Positions 1-7,397 of a DNA stretch of 12,593 nucleotides are shown piece after piece. The notes beneath the pieces are model-generated. The model made no database searches and was not told the DNA's origin. It saw only the letters and a program-made list of their open reading frames with translations. How positions within the stretch are numbered: the first letter of the stretch is position 1; each line of letters opens with the position of its first letter. The DNA is from UBA9926 sp023261215 (GTDB lineage: Bacteria > Pseudomonadota > Gammaproteobacteria > Pseudomonadales > Azotimanducaceae), in NCBI GenBank assembly GCA_038136035.1, contig JAYPYV010000066.1:1-12593 (forward strand), written 5' to 3'. The translations under genes were made by a program, and so were the position numbers.

Positions 1-1
1 C

Positions 2-2992
2 CGCGCTGGAGGTCAGTCACTATTTTCATCTCCACTGGTGAGCAATACAGATCCAACTTTAAGTATGTCAACAAGCGATACTGGGACTGATGGCGCAGAA
101 GCTGAGGAAGCGCAGGATTCTCCGATGAGCGCCTTCTTTTCAAGAAGCGAGCCTCTCACGGCTGCCACTCGGTACTCGGCGACCCAATTCATCGTCAGAA
201 AGGCTGTATTGAATCCAGGTACTCAAATCAGGATTGATGGGCCGTTGTTTTCCGCCCACCGTCTGCAGTCCACGGACGAGAGCGCCCCTAACTATATTGG
301 CGTCAAACTACCCTCGGAAATTCCACATAGAATGGAGCAGCTTGCAGAAACCACATCGCTGGTTTTAACCATTGACGCGGAATTGCCCACTGAGACTGTT
401 TTTGAAATCGAATATAAAAATGTCGTGCGCTCCCCGGCAGATCTATCGCCACTCAAATTGCCGCTATCTATCAGGGCTGATGCACAAAGCCCATGGAGAC
501 GAATTCAGACTGAAGAAAGAGCAGTGATCGCGGGACCAGCGACCCGATTGGATGTGACCGCGCCCGCATTTGTCGGGCAGCGCCAGGCCTTTGACCTTAA
601 CATTCGGGCACTGGATCAATTTGGACACCCGAGCCCAGCGCAACCTCGCTCGCTTGACCTTCGCCGCGAAGGGCGCCTCATCGGTCAGCTCTCAAGCGAA
701 GGGAATTCGATGGTCATCCGGAGTTCACAGATGCTCAATCAGCGGAGCATCACACGCTTTGAAGCTCGAACGCCGGGAGGCGGTCTTCGAGGGACCTCGG
801 ACTGGATCACTGTTTCCGCAGCCCCTGAGGCGCTCATTTGGACAGATCTCTCTGAAACGTCTCTAGAAGAACTGCCTAGCGTCGACTCGACGAGGCTTCT
901 AGCCTTTGAAGGCGATGATCAGGCGGGCTCGGCTCAGCGTCTGACGCTGCTCAAACCTCTCATCGTGGACGACTTAGCCTTCCCTGCTCAGAGTCGAGCC
1001 TCGGCCGTGCAGGGTGTGGATGCGGGCTCGATTGAGACGGTGCATCAAGTTGCAGCAGCATGGGGCGAAACATCCCGAATAGCTGTAAATAACACTCACT
1101 TGCCCGAAACAGACGCCATGGAACAAGGAAGCCGGTTAGTGACTGAACCCCAAGCATCCATGAAGCAGGGCGAACCGGTTCACGACTTGATGCTTTTGGA
1201 GCGACCGTCGGGCGAGAGTCTAGGAGAGGCATCGGGAGCAAAATCGGGAGAGGGCGCAAACCAAACAGTTGATTCAGACCGCTCGCTTAACGACCCTGAC
1301 CAGGTACCCTTTTCTAATCGCGATGGCAATTCAGATAAAACTGAAGAAGGGGAGACAGGCGACCCTTCTCTCATGCGTTTGACTAGCTCAGCACAGGATT
1401 TCAACACCCAACGAGAGGGAGAGACCGCCCCTACCGAGAGTGACCCTGTGTTGGCTTCAGCTGAATCCATTGATGAATCAGCTTCCATACGACCTACTTC
1501 ATTGCGCGGAGGCTCGCGCGACGGCCCCTTGTTGGAGGCTCCAGACCGAATCGTCGATAACAATAAAGCTATTAATAAACAATATGTTAAGGAACCATCT
1601 TTAGAGCAAATGGCTGAAATAGGCGCGATTGATGACGGCATGTTAGACGGACAAGATGCCGCTACCAAAGTGCGTTACTACCGTCACTGGCAAGGGGTTG
1701 GGCCGGACGGTGAGGTGGCTTTTTTTCATACTGGAAGACCCGAAGGGGCCTGGCGAATTGCTCGGCCAGAGAACACGACTGACCGACGTTGGGGCCGGAT
1801 GAGAGGAACGGTCATTGCCCAGGGCACCAGCGCTTATCCGTGGCTGATCGATTATATTGCCCAGCAAGGTGAGCCGTTTTCTGTCATGACTGACCGTGTC
1901 AGCGCCACAGGCGAAGTGCTAAGTGCGGGCCCTTGGACCGGTATTTGGACCGAACCTGACAAATCCTGGTTTGAAGCGGTGTTAGATTCAACGACGTTTA
2001 TCTCGATGGGCAACCGAGTTTCTCTGAAGTTCAGGGTCAATGGGGGCCACCAACGAGTGCCTGATGACCCTGAGCGGCAATTGAACATTGAGCTGACCTC
2101 CGTCCACCCTGTGCTCTGGGTCGACTGGTACAAGAATGGCGAACGCTTGAAGCGCCAGTTTTTCCCCTCGACAAAAGAGAAGGCGTCGGAAGCGTCCCCG
2201 GATATCGCCCCTGAAATAGGCATCGACCTCTCAGGACGGCGAAGCCTGGCTCTGATCTTTGAATCGAGCTCAGCCCCAATCGCACCAGGCATCACGCTCC
2301 CGAGAAATGCCAGAGAATGGCTCGGCTATCTAGCGCTTGAAGGCTCAGGCTATGAGCTACTTGGTGTTCAAGCCGCCGATGTAAAGCAGGCTGCCAAAAC
2401 CTTAGTTTCACGCGATCAAAATCGCGTTGATTTTTTGACTCGGACCCACGGTGCGCCCAGCGTCTTGCGCTTTGACGTCGAGCGAATTGAAGTGCCCGAT
2501 TTTTCAACGCTCGAGGGACGCAGCACTGATGCCGCCATCGACCAGGACTTTATTGAGGGCAACGAAGATGCGGCGGATGCATTGCCATCAACATCGCCTG
2601 AGTCGATGTCTTTGCTGCTCTCAAGCGGCGTGGAGGATGCGCTTTTCCTAGACATGAATCGGCTACCTGCCTCGATTCCCTCCGCGAATTTTCAGTTTTT
2701 GGTCGGGGATATCGAACTCAGCCCAGTGTCTCGTGAGGTTGACGTTGAGGGTTACAGAGACCGAGTCACGCTTGCCTGGGTCCCAGATCAAGGGGCCGAG
2801 CAAGTGCAGGCGCCACTTAGACGCTCCATTCAGTGGACAGACAGAAGCCCTTCGAGGCCAGGCGACTATTATTGGACGCACGTGCTGATGCTCGATGGAA
2901 CCAGTCTTTGGTCATCCCCCGTTTTTGTCGGCGGCAGTTCGCTCCCGAAGGATAATCTTACATCCGAGCACTTTTCTGGAGCCCTACGATGA
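2..2992 (+). CDS. C-terminal part of a tandem DUF3604-type protein; visible module degenerate (5' end outside window)
   Basis: The frame is open from the left edge to the TGA at 2990-2992. A GTG at 38 could start a 984-residue protein, but it has no Shine-Dalgarno sequence, and the in-frame codons before it read GGQSLFSSPLV. That resembles this protein's own C-terminal SLWSSPVFV (residues 956-964, counting from 38), the usual end of DUF3604 proteins. I therefore read one long protein: a first module ending at the edge, then a second module. Second module: a family-like N-terminal beta domain (about 45-260; TAPAFVGQ...ALDQFGHP, 174-198); WTDLSETS (268-275) where the family has WGDLHGHS; a Ser/Glu/Asp/Gly-rich probably disordered stretch (about 390-545); then family-like blocks at 547-590, 614-669 and 906-964. 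DUF3604 is related to PHP-type metallohydrolases. The histidines expected at the metal sites are missing, so I infer a non-catalytic module. No signal peptide can be judged because the N-terminus is absent. The family call is from memory of motifs. Confidence 0.6.
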   Translation, partial: RAGGQSLFSSPLVSNTDPTLSMSTSDTGTDGAEAEEAQDSPMSAFFSRSEPLTAATRYSATQFIVRKAVLNPGTQIRIDGPLFSAHRLQSTDESAPNYIGVKLPSEIPHRMEQLAETTSLVLTIDAELPTETVFEIEYKNVVRSPADLSPLKLPLSIRADAQSPWRRIQTEERAVIAGPATRLDVTAPAFVGQRQAFDLNIRALDQFGHPSPAQPRSLDLRREGRLIGQLSSEGNSMVIRSSQMLNQRSITRFEARTPGGGLRGTSDWITVSAAPEALIWTDLSETSLEELPSVDSTRLLAFEGDDQAGSAQRLTLLKPLIVDDLAFPAQSRASAVQGVDAGSIETVHQVAAAWGETSRIAVNNTHLPETDAMEQGSRLVTEPQASMKQGEPVHDLMLLERPSGESLGEASGAKSGEGANQTVDSDRSLNDPDQVPFSNRDGNSDKTEEGETGDPSLMRLTSSAQDFNTQREGETAPTESDPVLASAESIDESASIRPTSLRGGSRDGPLLEAPDRIVDNNKAINKQYVKEPSLEQMAEIGAIDDGMLDGQDAATKVRYYRHWQGVGPDGEVAFFHTGRPEGAWRIARPENTTDRRWGRMRGTVIAQGTSAYPWLIDYIAQQGEPFSVMTDRVSATGEVLSAGPWTGIWTEPDKSWFEAVLDSTTFISMGNRVSLKFRVNGGHQRVPDDPERQLNIELTSVHPVLWVDWYKNGERLKRQFFPSTKEKASEASPDIAPEIGIDLSGRRSLALIFESSSAPIAPGITLPRNAREWLGYLALEGSGYELLGVQAADVKQAAKTLVSRDQNRVDFLTRTHGAPSVLRFDVERIEVPDFSTLEGRSTDAAIDQDFIEGNEDAADALPSTSPESMSLLLSSGVEDALFLDMNRLPASIPSANFQFLVGDIELSPVSREVDVEGYRDRVTLAWVPDQGAEQVQAPLRRSIQWTDRSPSRPGDYYWTHVLMLDGTSLWSSPVFVGGSSLPKDNLTSEHFSGALR

Positions 2993-3066
2993 CGATTAAA
3001 GCGGACGCCTCGTTTCGTTATGTCCAAACCATGATGACGTTGGCAACCTTTGGATGCGGGCGATAG
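2989..3066 (+). CDS. Possible 25-residue coupled small ORF
   Basis: An ATG at 2989 overlaps the TGA of the preceding gene in an ATGA arrangement. GGAG at 2978-2981 sits 7 bases before it, the best ribosome-binding site in this part of the window. The ORF begins MTIKADASFR and ends ...TFGCGR at a TAG (3064-3066). It has no recognisable domain, no membrane segment and no family that I know. It could be a translationally coupled microprotein, the stub of a lost downstream gene, or a chance ORF. The good spacing and the overlap are the only support. Confidence 0.3.
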   Translation: MTIKADASFRYVQTMMTLATFGCGR

Positions 3067-3103
3067 ACTCCTTGAGGATAAGCAAAGAAGACGGTAACCA
3101 AGC

Positions 3104-3526
3104 ATGAAATACCTACACACCATGGTTCGCGTGAAAGACGTTGACGCCTCACTAGCCTTCTATTGTGATGCGCTGGGCCTCGAGCAGGTTAGGCGCCATG
3201 ATGTCGAGGCTGGGAGATTCTCTCTCATTTTCCTGGCCGCTCCCGGTGATCATGAGGCGCAAGTTGAGCTGACCCATAACTGGGATGGAGACGAGTTGGG
3301 CGAAGGGGACCGAAATTTTGGCCACCTGGCTTACGCGGTCGACAATATCTACGAGACCTGCGCTCGACTTAAAGACCATGGGGTCACCATCAATCGACCA
3401 CCGAGAGATGGTCGAATGGCATTTGTTCGTTCGCCAGACAATATCTCAATCGAACTGCTCCAAAAGGGCGACGCGCTCGAACCTGCGGAACCATGGACCA
3501 GCATGGAAAACATCGGTGTTTGGTGA
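3104..3526 (+). CDS. gloA: Glyoxalase I (lactoylglutathione lyase), VOC family
   Basis: This enzyme isomerises the hemithioacetal of methylglyoxal and glutathione to S-lactoylglutathione in the cytosol, the first step of methylglyoxal detoxification. At 140 residues it has the usual length of the short bacterial GloA (about 135). The start MKYLHTMVRVKDVDASLAFY is typical. All four expected metal ligands are present and correctly spaced: His5, Glu55 (in EAQVELTHNW), His74 (in FGHLAYAVD) and Glu117 (in ISIELL). The protein lacks the extra segments of the long zinc-type eukaryotic enzyme, which suggests the Ni/Co-type class (inference). The ribosome-binding site is weak. The gene stands alone, 111 bases after the large DUF3604-type gene, and converges on the alpha/beta hydrolase 165 bases downstream. 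No clear terminator is visible in that interval. Confidence 0.92.
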   Translation: MKYLHTMVRVKDVDASLAFYCDALGLEQVRRHDVEAGRFSLIFLAAPGDHEAQVELTHNWDGDELGEGDRNFGHLAYAVDNIYETCARLKDHGVTINRPPRDGRMAFVRSPDNISIELLQKGDALEPAEPWTSMENIGVW

Positions 3527-3691
3527 ATGGGTTCGCCCTCGATCGACCTGATTTAGAGGGCAACGTTAACGCGCCAAGGCGATTTAGCAGCGCCCAAGTG
3601 CCAGACGCAACCAGCTTGAAAGGGCCCATCGGGCAGTGTGACCAAGGAAGCCTGTTATTCAAGTCTAGTCGCTTCAGATTGAAGGGCGGGT

Positions 3692-4627
3692 TTAAAGCCA
3701 TTCACGCATGACGCGCAGCAATCGCGCAATCACCTCATCTCGATTGGTCTCTTGAAACATTTCGTGCCGACCTTCAGGGTAAATATCCGCATTCAATCGC
3801 CAACCGGACGCCTGGAACGCCTGCATGACCGGATTAAGCAACCGTTGCCCAGCATGCAACGGATCATTGGCGCCTGAAATAAAATAGACGGGCAAGCTAG
3901 AACCCTGAGTCCCTTGAGGTTCTCGAGCCCAGTACTCAAGATCTGCACGCATCATGCTTTCAAAACTATCGATCGTCACAAAATGGCCGCAGTAGGGATC
4001 ACTGACATAGTCCCTCACGCGCTCGATATCCTTACTCAGCCACTCAAAGCCCGAGCGGGGCATTTCGCTGGCGAAGGCTGAATTGGCTCGGCCAAACACC
4101 AAGAACCGCAGTAAAGCGCTTACTCGATCGCCGGAGAGCCGCCGCCGTTCTAATTTGATAATGGCCAGCAAAACCTGGACAAGCCACTTAGGTAGCCGTC
4201 CAGGATGCCCAGACAAGACTAAACCTCGAAGCGCAATCGGTGAGGGTAGTGCGCTTTGTAGTAATTGTTGGGAGACCAAGGTGCCCATGCTATGCCCGAG
4301 CAAAATGAGCTGGTGAGTGGGGGCACGCTCCGCAATGTTCGACAGCACCTCGCGCGCGTCAGAGACCAGCGCGCGCCACCCCGATGGGCCGAAGTCCCCT
4401 AACTTCTCGGTATTCGATCCATGGCCGCGGTGATCTTGAATAGATACAAAGTAATTTGCTTCGACCAGTGACTCAATCAAGCCGAGATACCGTCGCCGGT
4501 GCTCGCCCATCCCATGGTGGATGTGAATCCAAGCGCTTGGCGCTCGATCAGGCGCGAATAGGGAGACGGGAATAAAGGTGCCGTCGCTCGCTCGGATCAA
4601 GAGATCTTCCCTCACTGGCCCGCCCAT
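3692..4627 (-). CDS. Alpha/beta hydrolase, lysophospholipase / monoacylglycerol lipase type
   Basis: This is probably a serine hydrolase acting on lysophospholipids, monoacylglycerols or similar esters (serine aminopeptidase S33 / Hydrolase_4 family, like PldB). In the 311 residues I see an oxyanion-type HHGMGEHRRRY (37-47), DHRGHGSN (65-72), the nucleophile elbow GHSMG (111-115, Ser113), the acid in SGANDPLH (Asp255) and the base in GRHEMF (His288): a complete catalytic triad. There is no signal peptide, so a cytosolic or membrane-peripheral location is likely. The start overlaps the upstream HAD gene by 16 bases. A GTG at 4615 overlaps the HAD stop as GTGA and is an alternative start that would remove four residues. 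The two genes are probably co-transcribed. The substrate cannot be told from sequence. Confidence 0.85.
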   Translation of the reverse strand: MGGPVREDLLIRASDGTFIPVSLFAPDRAPSAWIHIHHGMGEHRRRYLGLIESLVEANYFVSIQDHRGHGSNTEKLGDFGPSGWRALVSDAREVLSNIAERAPTHQLILLGHSMGTLVSQQLLQSALPSPIALRGLVLSGHPGRLPKWLVQVLLAIIKLERRRLSGDRVSALLRFLVFGRANSAFASEMPRSGFEWLSKDIERVRDYVSDPYCGHFVTIDSFESMMRADLEYWAREPQGTQGSSLPVYFISGANDPLHAGQRLLNPVMQAFQASGWRLNADIYPEGRHEMFQETNRDEVIARLLRVMREWL

Positions 4628-5424
4628 TGCTTTCGAATAAAAGCGCCAACCCCAGCATTGACATTACTCAGCGTGACAAAGTCTGCAGCATCTCGCACAC
4701 GTTGGGGCGCTTGCCCCATCGCGACGCTCGTGCCTGCAACCGCAAACAAATCAAGGTCGCCTTCGGAATCACCAAAAGCAATGACATCCTCGACTGAGCG
4801 CCCCAAATGTTCACAAAGGACTGTAAGGGCGCGTCCCTTGGTCGCTTCACGTGCCGAAATAATGGTCACGGGTTGACCACTGGGGCCGATGCTGTCGTCG
4901 ATCGTGAGCGCGGCCCTCAGGCTGGCAATGGAAGATAGGCCAGACGATGAGTCACCAGTGGACCGATCGAACGCGTCACCGCCTTGATACGACATCATTC
5001 TGGGTCCGACCCCGTGAAAGGCGGGGAATCCCTGAACAGACTGAATGTAGTCCGGGAGCGCGCGCGTTTCCTCGGTATCGGAGTAGACCACCACCTGATG
5101 CTCTAAGGTTGCTGTCATCAGCCCACCGAAGGTCCGCGCACGATCCATAACGGCATTGGCAAGTTCAATATCGATCCTAAGATCCAGTAAATCTAATTGA
5201 TGACTGGGCTGATAAATATGCGCGCCGTTACAAGCAATGACGTACCCCTCAATCCCCATTTGTTCAAGTAGAGACGCCGCCATTTGATGCCATCGCGCCG
5301 TCGCGATCACAACGGTATAGCCTCGACTGACCGCTTCTCTTAAGGCACCGGCGTTACTCTCTGGGATCTCAGAACCCGCAAGCAGGGTGCCATCCAAATC
5401 AATCGCCAAAATCGGGGCTGACAT
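4612..5424 (-). CDS. HAD-superfamily phosphatase, Cof subfamily (type IIB)
   Basis: This is a magnesium-dependent phosphatase for small phosphorylated metabolites, probably sugar phosphates. I chose the ATG at 5424 because GAGG (5431-5434) lies 6 bases upstream. A TTG 12 bases further out (5436) would add four residues but has no such site. In the 270-residue protein, motif I is DLDGT (9-13, nucleophile Asp9, general acid Asp11), motif II is Thr42 in VVIATAR, motif III is Lys196 in EATKGRAL, and motif IV is GDSEGDLDLF (218-227). The cap domain lies between motifs II and III, as expected for Cof proteins, and contains a Ser/Gly/Asp-rich run at about 147-165 that I do not recognise. The ending NVNAGVGAFI replaces the common EDGVA-type sequence. 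The gene is first in a two-gene unit with the hydrolase and is divergent from the Rieske gene. Confidence 0.88.
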   Translation of the reverse strand: MSAPILAIDLDGTLLAGSEIPESNAGALREAVSRGYTVVIATARWHQMAASLLEQMGIEGYVIACNGAHIYQPSHQLDLLDLRIDIELANAVMDRARTFGGLMTATLEHQVVVYSDTEETRALPDYIQSVQGFPAFHGVGPRMMSYQGGDAFDRSTGDSSSGLSSIASLRAALTIDDSIGPSGQPVTIISAREATKGRALTVLCEHLGRSVEDVIAFGDSEGDLDLFAVAGTSVAMGQAPQRVRDAADFVTLSNVNAGVGAFIRKQWAGQ

Positions 5425-5573
5425 CGTGTACCTCAAATCTAAAATCAGGCCAGATCATACCTTTCAAGGGTCTTGCTCCACCACTGAAGCTGACGATCGA
5501 TGGCCGTTCAATCCTTCGTCACCGCCTGTTAAGGTTTTCACTCCAGCGAAGCGTCATAGATCAAGTAGTTTGT

Positions 5574-6155
5574 ATGCCCAATAGTCCTAGAGGTCATGAA
5601 GCGTCCATCAAGCGGCGAGCGTTGTTAAGGCGAATTGTGAACGGATTTTCGTTGGTCGGACTTGGCTTATTGGCTTACCCGTTCGTTCGTCATTGGGTGC
5701 CCGCTTGGCAATCGGAAGGTTCACGCGAAGTGGATCTATCCGAACTGAAGCAAGGAGAGACACTCTCCGTATCTTGGCTGGGCCGAGAAGTAAAAATCCT
5801 CAAGCGGTCAGCTGCGCAATTGCAAGCACTGAGCAAGGGCACCCAAGCATTGAAAGACCCTGCCTCTGCCGCGTCGAATCAACCGAGCTTCGCGACCGGA
5901 CGCCTGCGGGCCGAACGGGAGGATTTCTTCGTCTTTTATGCAGAGTGTACTCACTTGGGCTGCGCGGTCAGCGTGGACGCTGACCACGAAGCGCCCATCT
6001 ATTGCCCCTGCCACCAGAGCACGTTTGATGCGGCCGGTCGTGTCACGAAAGGGTCTGCGGCCACGGCCAACCTCGATGTGCCCAATTACCGACATGTCTC
6101 TGCCAATGCGATCCTGCTCTTAGAGCCAGAGTCCGAAACGCGAGTCAGATCGTGA
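5574..6155 (+). CDS. petA: Rieske 2Fe-2S protein, PetA-like (cytochrome bc1 type), without petB/petC neighbours
   Basis: The 193-residue protein has a positively charged twin-arginine-like start (KRRALLRR, 13-20), one hydrophobic segment (about 22-38) and a C-terminal Rieske domain. The family's membrane anchor and periplasmic cluster domain fit this layout. Cluster ligands are Cys125 and His127 (CTHLGC, 125-130) and Cys144 and His147 (CPCH, 144-147). Cys130 and Cys146 can form the stabilising disulfide. The ligand boxes are separated by a short loop. KGSAATANLDVPNY (159-172) stands where bc1 proteins have a GPAP-type proline loop, so the proline loop is altered. VDLSELKQGETLSVSWLG and LKDPASAASNQP follow PetA proteins closely. 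bc1 Rieske genes normally precede cytochrome b and c1 genes; here the next gene is a flavodoxin-like protein overlapping by 4 bases. It may be a second PetA copy or serve another oxidoreductase. No strong ribosome-binding site precedes the start. Confidence 0.82.
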   Translation: MPNSPRGHEASIKRRALLRRIVNGFSLVGLGLLAYPFVRHWVPAWQSEGSREVDLSELKQGETLSVSWLGREVKILKRSAAQLQALSKGTQALKDPASAASNQPSFATGRLRAEREDFFVFYAECTHLGCAVSVDADHEAPIYCPCHQSTFDAAGRVTKGSAATANLDVPNYRHVSANAILLLEPESETRVRS

Positions 6156-6613
6156 GTGAGGTTAAACACCTTCTAATCTTGATTCACAGCCGGAGCGGAA
6201 CCAACAGGACTCTCGGTGAAGCCGTCCTAGTGGGTGCGCGAAAGGCCAATGTTGCGATTAGGGTCAAGGCGCCCCAGGAGGCAGATGAACTCGATTTGCT
6301 TTGGATGGACGGCGTGATCTTTATTTCGCCTGAGCACTTTGGCTCCATGGCGGGTTTGCTCAAAGACTTTTTTGAGCGGACGTTTTACCCCACTGAAAAT
6401 CAACTCCAAGGGCGTGCCATGGCGATTGTGATCGGAACGGGGTTGGATGGCGTTGGCGCGCTCGAGAGCATTCAGCGAATTTGCCGAGGCTATCGCTTTC
6501 GCGAGGTGCAGGAGGCACTGATTTTGAAAACGCCGATTACAGAAACACACCTCGAGCAGTGCGAGCAATTGGGTGAAGCCATGGCGATCGGTCTAGAATC
6601 GGGTATCTTTTGA
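6152..6613 (+). CDS. NAD(P)H-dependent FMN reductase / flavodoxin-like protein
   Basis: This is a small flavodoxin-fold protein of 153 residues. LLILIHSRSGTNRTL (7-21) is the FMN phosphate-binding loop after the first beta strand. ISPEHFGSMAGLLKDFFER (59-77) is the second flavin-contacting loop and helix, typical of the NADPH-dependent FMN reductase and WrbA-like group. AIVIGTGLDG (91-100) is the third strand and loop. It probably binds FMN and transfers electrons or reduces quinones or flavins; the partner is unknown. It starts at a GTG that overlaps the Rieske stop as GTGA, so translation is probably coupled, and both products may belong to one redox function (inference). It ends only 13 bases before the convergent alaX stop codon. 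Confidence 0.78.
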   Translation: MSEVKHLLILIHSRSGTNRTLGEAVLVGARKANVAIRVKAPQEADELDLLWMDGVIFISPEHFGSMAGLLKDFFERTFYPTENQLQGRAMAIVIGTGLDGVGALESIQRICRGYRFREVQEALILKTPITETHLEQCEQLGEAMAIGLESGIF

Positions 6614-6626
6614 CACTTTCAGCAGG

Positions 6627-7340
6627 CTAAGCCGAATCAAATTGCAAGTGAACTCGTCGATTTTGTTTTCCTTTGTTTTCAATTTTCGACACTCGAACTG
6701 GGCCAATTTCAGACAATCGATGAACGTGCGTGCCGCCACAGGGCTGGTAATCGACGTGAGGAATGCGCACCATTCTGATGTCTCCGACCCCTCTTGGGGG
6801 TGCAACAGACATGGTTCTGACAAGGTCTGGATTCGCATCGAGATAGGCATCTGACACCCAAGAGAACTCGAGATCCGAGTCGGCTCGAATCAACGCGTTC
6901 ATCCCGTCAGTAAGTCCTTCTTTGTCCAATTTCAATTCACCAACGTCGAAATCCAATCGGCTCTTTTCAGCGCCCACTTGACCACCGGTTACGGGGACAG
7001 GAATGAGAGACCCTAGCAAATGCATGGCCGTGTGCATCCTCATATGCGCATACCGACGTGGCCAATCGATGCGGAGCAGCGCTCGCGCACCAACAGACAA
7101 ATTGCCGCTAGCGGTGCCTTCTCGCAGCATATGACGAATGCAGCCATCATCTCCCTTCAGGGTGTCTGTTACGGCGTATTCAACACCTTCAACCTCAATA
7201 AAACCCGTGTCGCCGGGCTGGCCCCCACCCAAGGGATAAAATATGGTTTGATCAAGAATGACGTGATCGGAAGCCACCTCCTGAATGGTCGCATTCAGAG
7301 ATTGAGCGTAAGGGTCGGTGTAGTAGACTCGTTCGGTCAT
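6627..7340 (-). CDS. alaX: Alanyl-tRNA editing protein AlaX
   Basis: This is a free-standing editing hydrolase that removes serine or glycine wrongly attached to tRNA-Ala; it is a homologue of the editing domain of alanyl-tRNA synthetase. In 237 residues the family marks are MTERVYYTDPY at the start, GGGQPGDTG (38-46), the zinc pair His103 and His107 in RMHTAMHLL, and the second pair Cys201 and His205 in CGGTHVH. The length fits the mid-sized AlaX class, which has the glycine-rich editing part and the zinc part but no C-terminal DHHA1 extension. I see no Shine-Dalgarno sequence before the ATG at 7340. The start region can instead fold into a hairpin (see the repeat at 7323-7375). The gene is divergent from the SDR gene, 57 bases apart. 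Confidence 0.93.
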   Translation of the reverse strand: MTERVYYTDPYAQSLNATIQEVASDHVILDQTIFYPLGGGQPGDTGFIEVEGVEYAVTDTLKGDDGCIRHMLREGTASGNLSVGARALLRIDWPRRYAHMRMHTAMHLLGSLIPVPVTGGQVGAEKSRLDFDVGELKLDKEGLTDGMNALIRADSDLEFSWVSDAYLDANPDLVRTMSVAPPRGVGDIRMVRIPHVDYQPCGGTHVHRLSEIGPVRVSKIENKGKQNRRVHLQFDSA

Positions 7341-7375
7341 AGGGCACGCGCTATCGATTGATTGATCGAGTCTAC
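7323..7375. repeat. 9-bp inverted repeat enclosing the alaX start codon
   Basis: Arms GTAGACTCG (7323-7331) and CGAGTCTAC (7367-7375) are perfect complements, 35 bases apart. In the alaX mRNA the upstream arm lies in the leader and the other covers codons for residues 4-6, so the ATG sits in the loop. A smaller inverted repeat, TCGAT (7354-7358) with ATCGA (7365-7369), lies inside. The structure could limit alaX translation, or the inner repeat could be an operator shared with the SDR gene. Either role is only suggested by position, and chance is possible. Confidence 0.3.
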
Positions 7376-7397
7376 CGAAGGCTATTGAGGCAACACA

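Noticed and set aside
38..40. GTG at 38 as the true start of the large gene
   Set aside because: No ribosome-binding site precedes it, the frame is open to the window edge, and the upstream codons encode a family-like C-terminal motif, so the gene most likely begins outside the window.
1180..1668. 162-residue minus-strand ORF inside the DUF3604-like gene
   Set aside because: It lies entirely antisense to the low-complexity part of a long ORF, has no recognisable domain, and its Ser/Pro-rich composition follows from the complementary strand.
3672..3684. CTTCA/TGAAG hairpin between gloA and the alpha/beta hydrolase as a terminator
   Set aside because: It is a 5-bp stem with a 3-base loop and no T-run on either strand; too weak to call.
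5425..5573. Promoters in the HAD/Rieske divergent interval
   Set aside because: A TATGAT-like box (minus strand, 5454-5459) exists for the HAD gene but has no matching -35 element, and no convincing pair was found for the Rieske gene.
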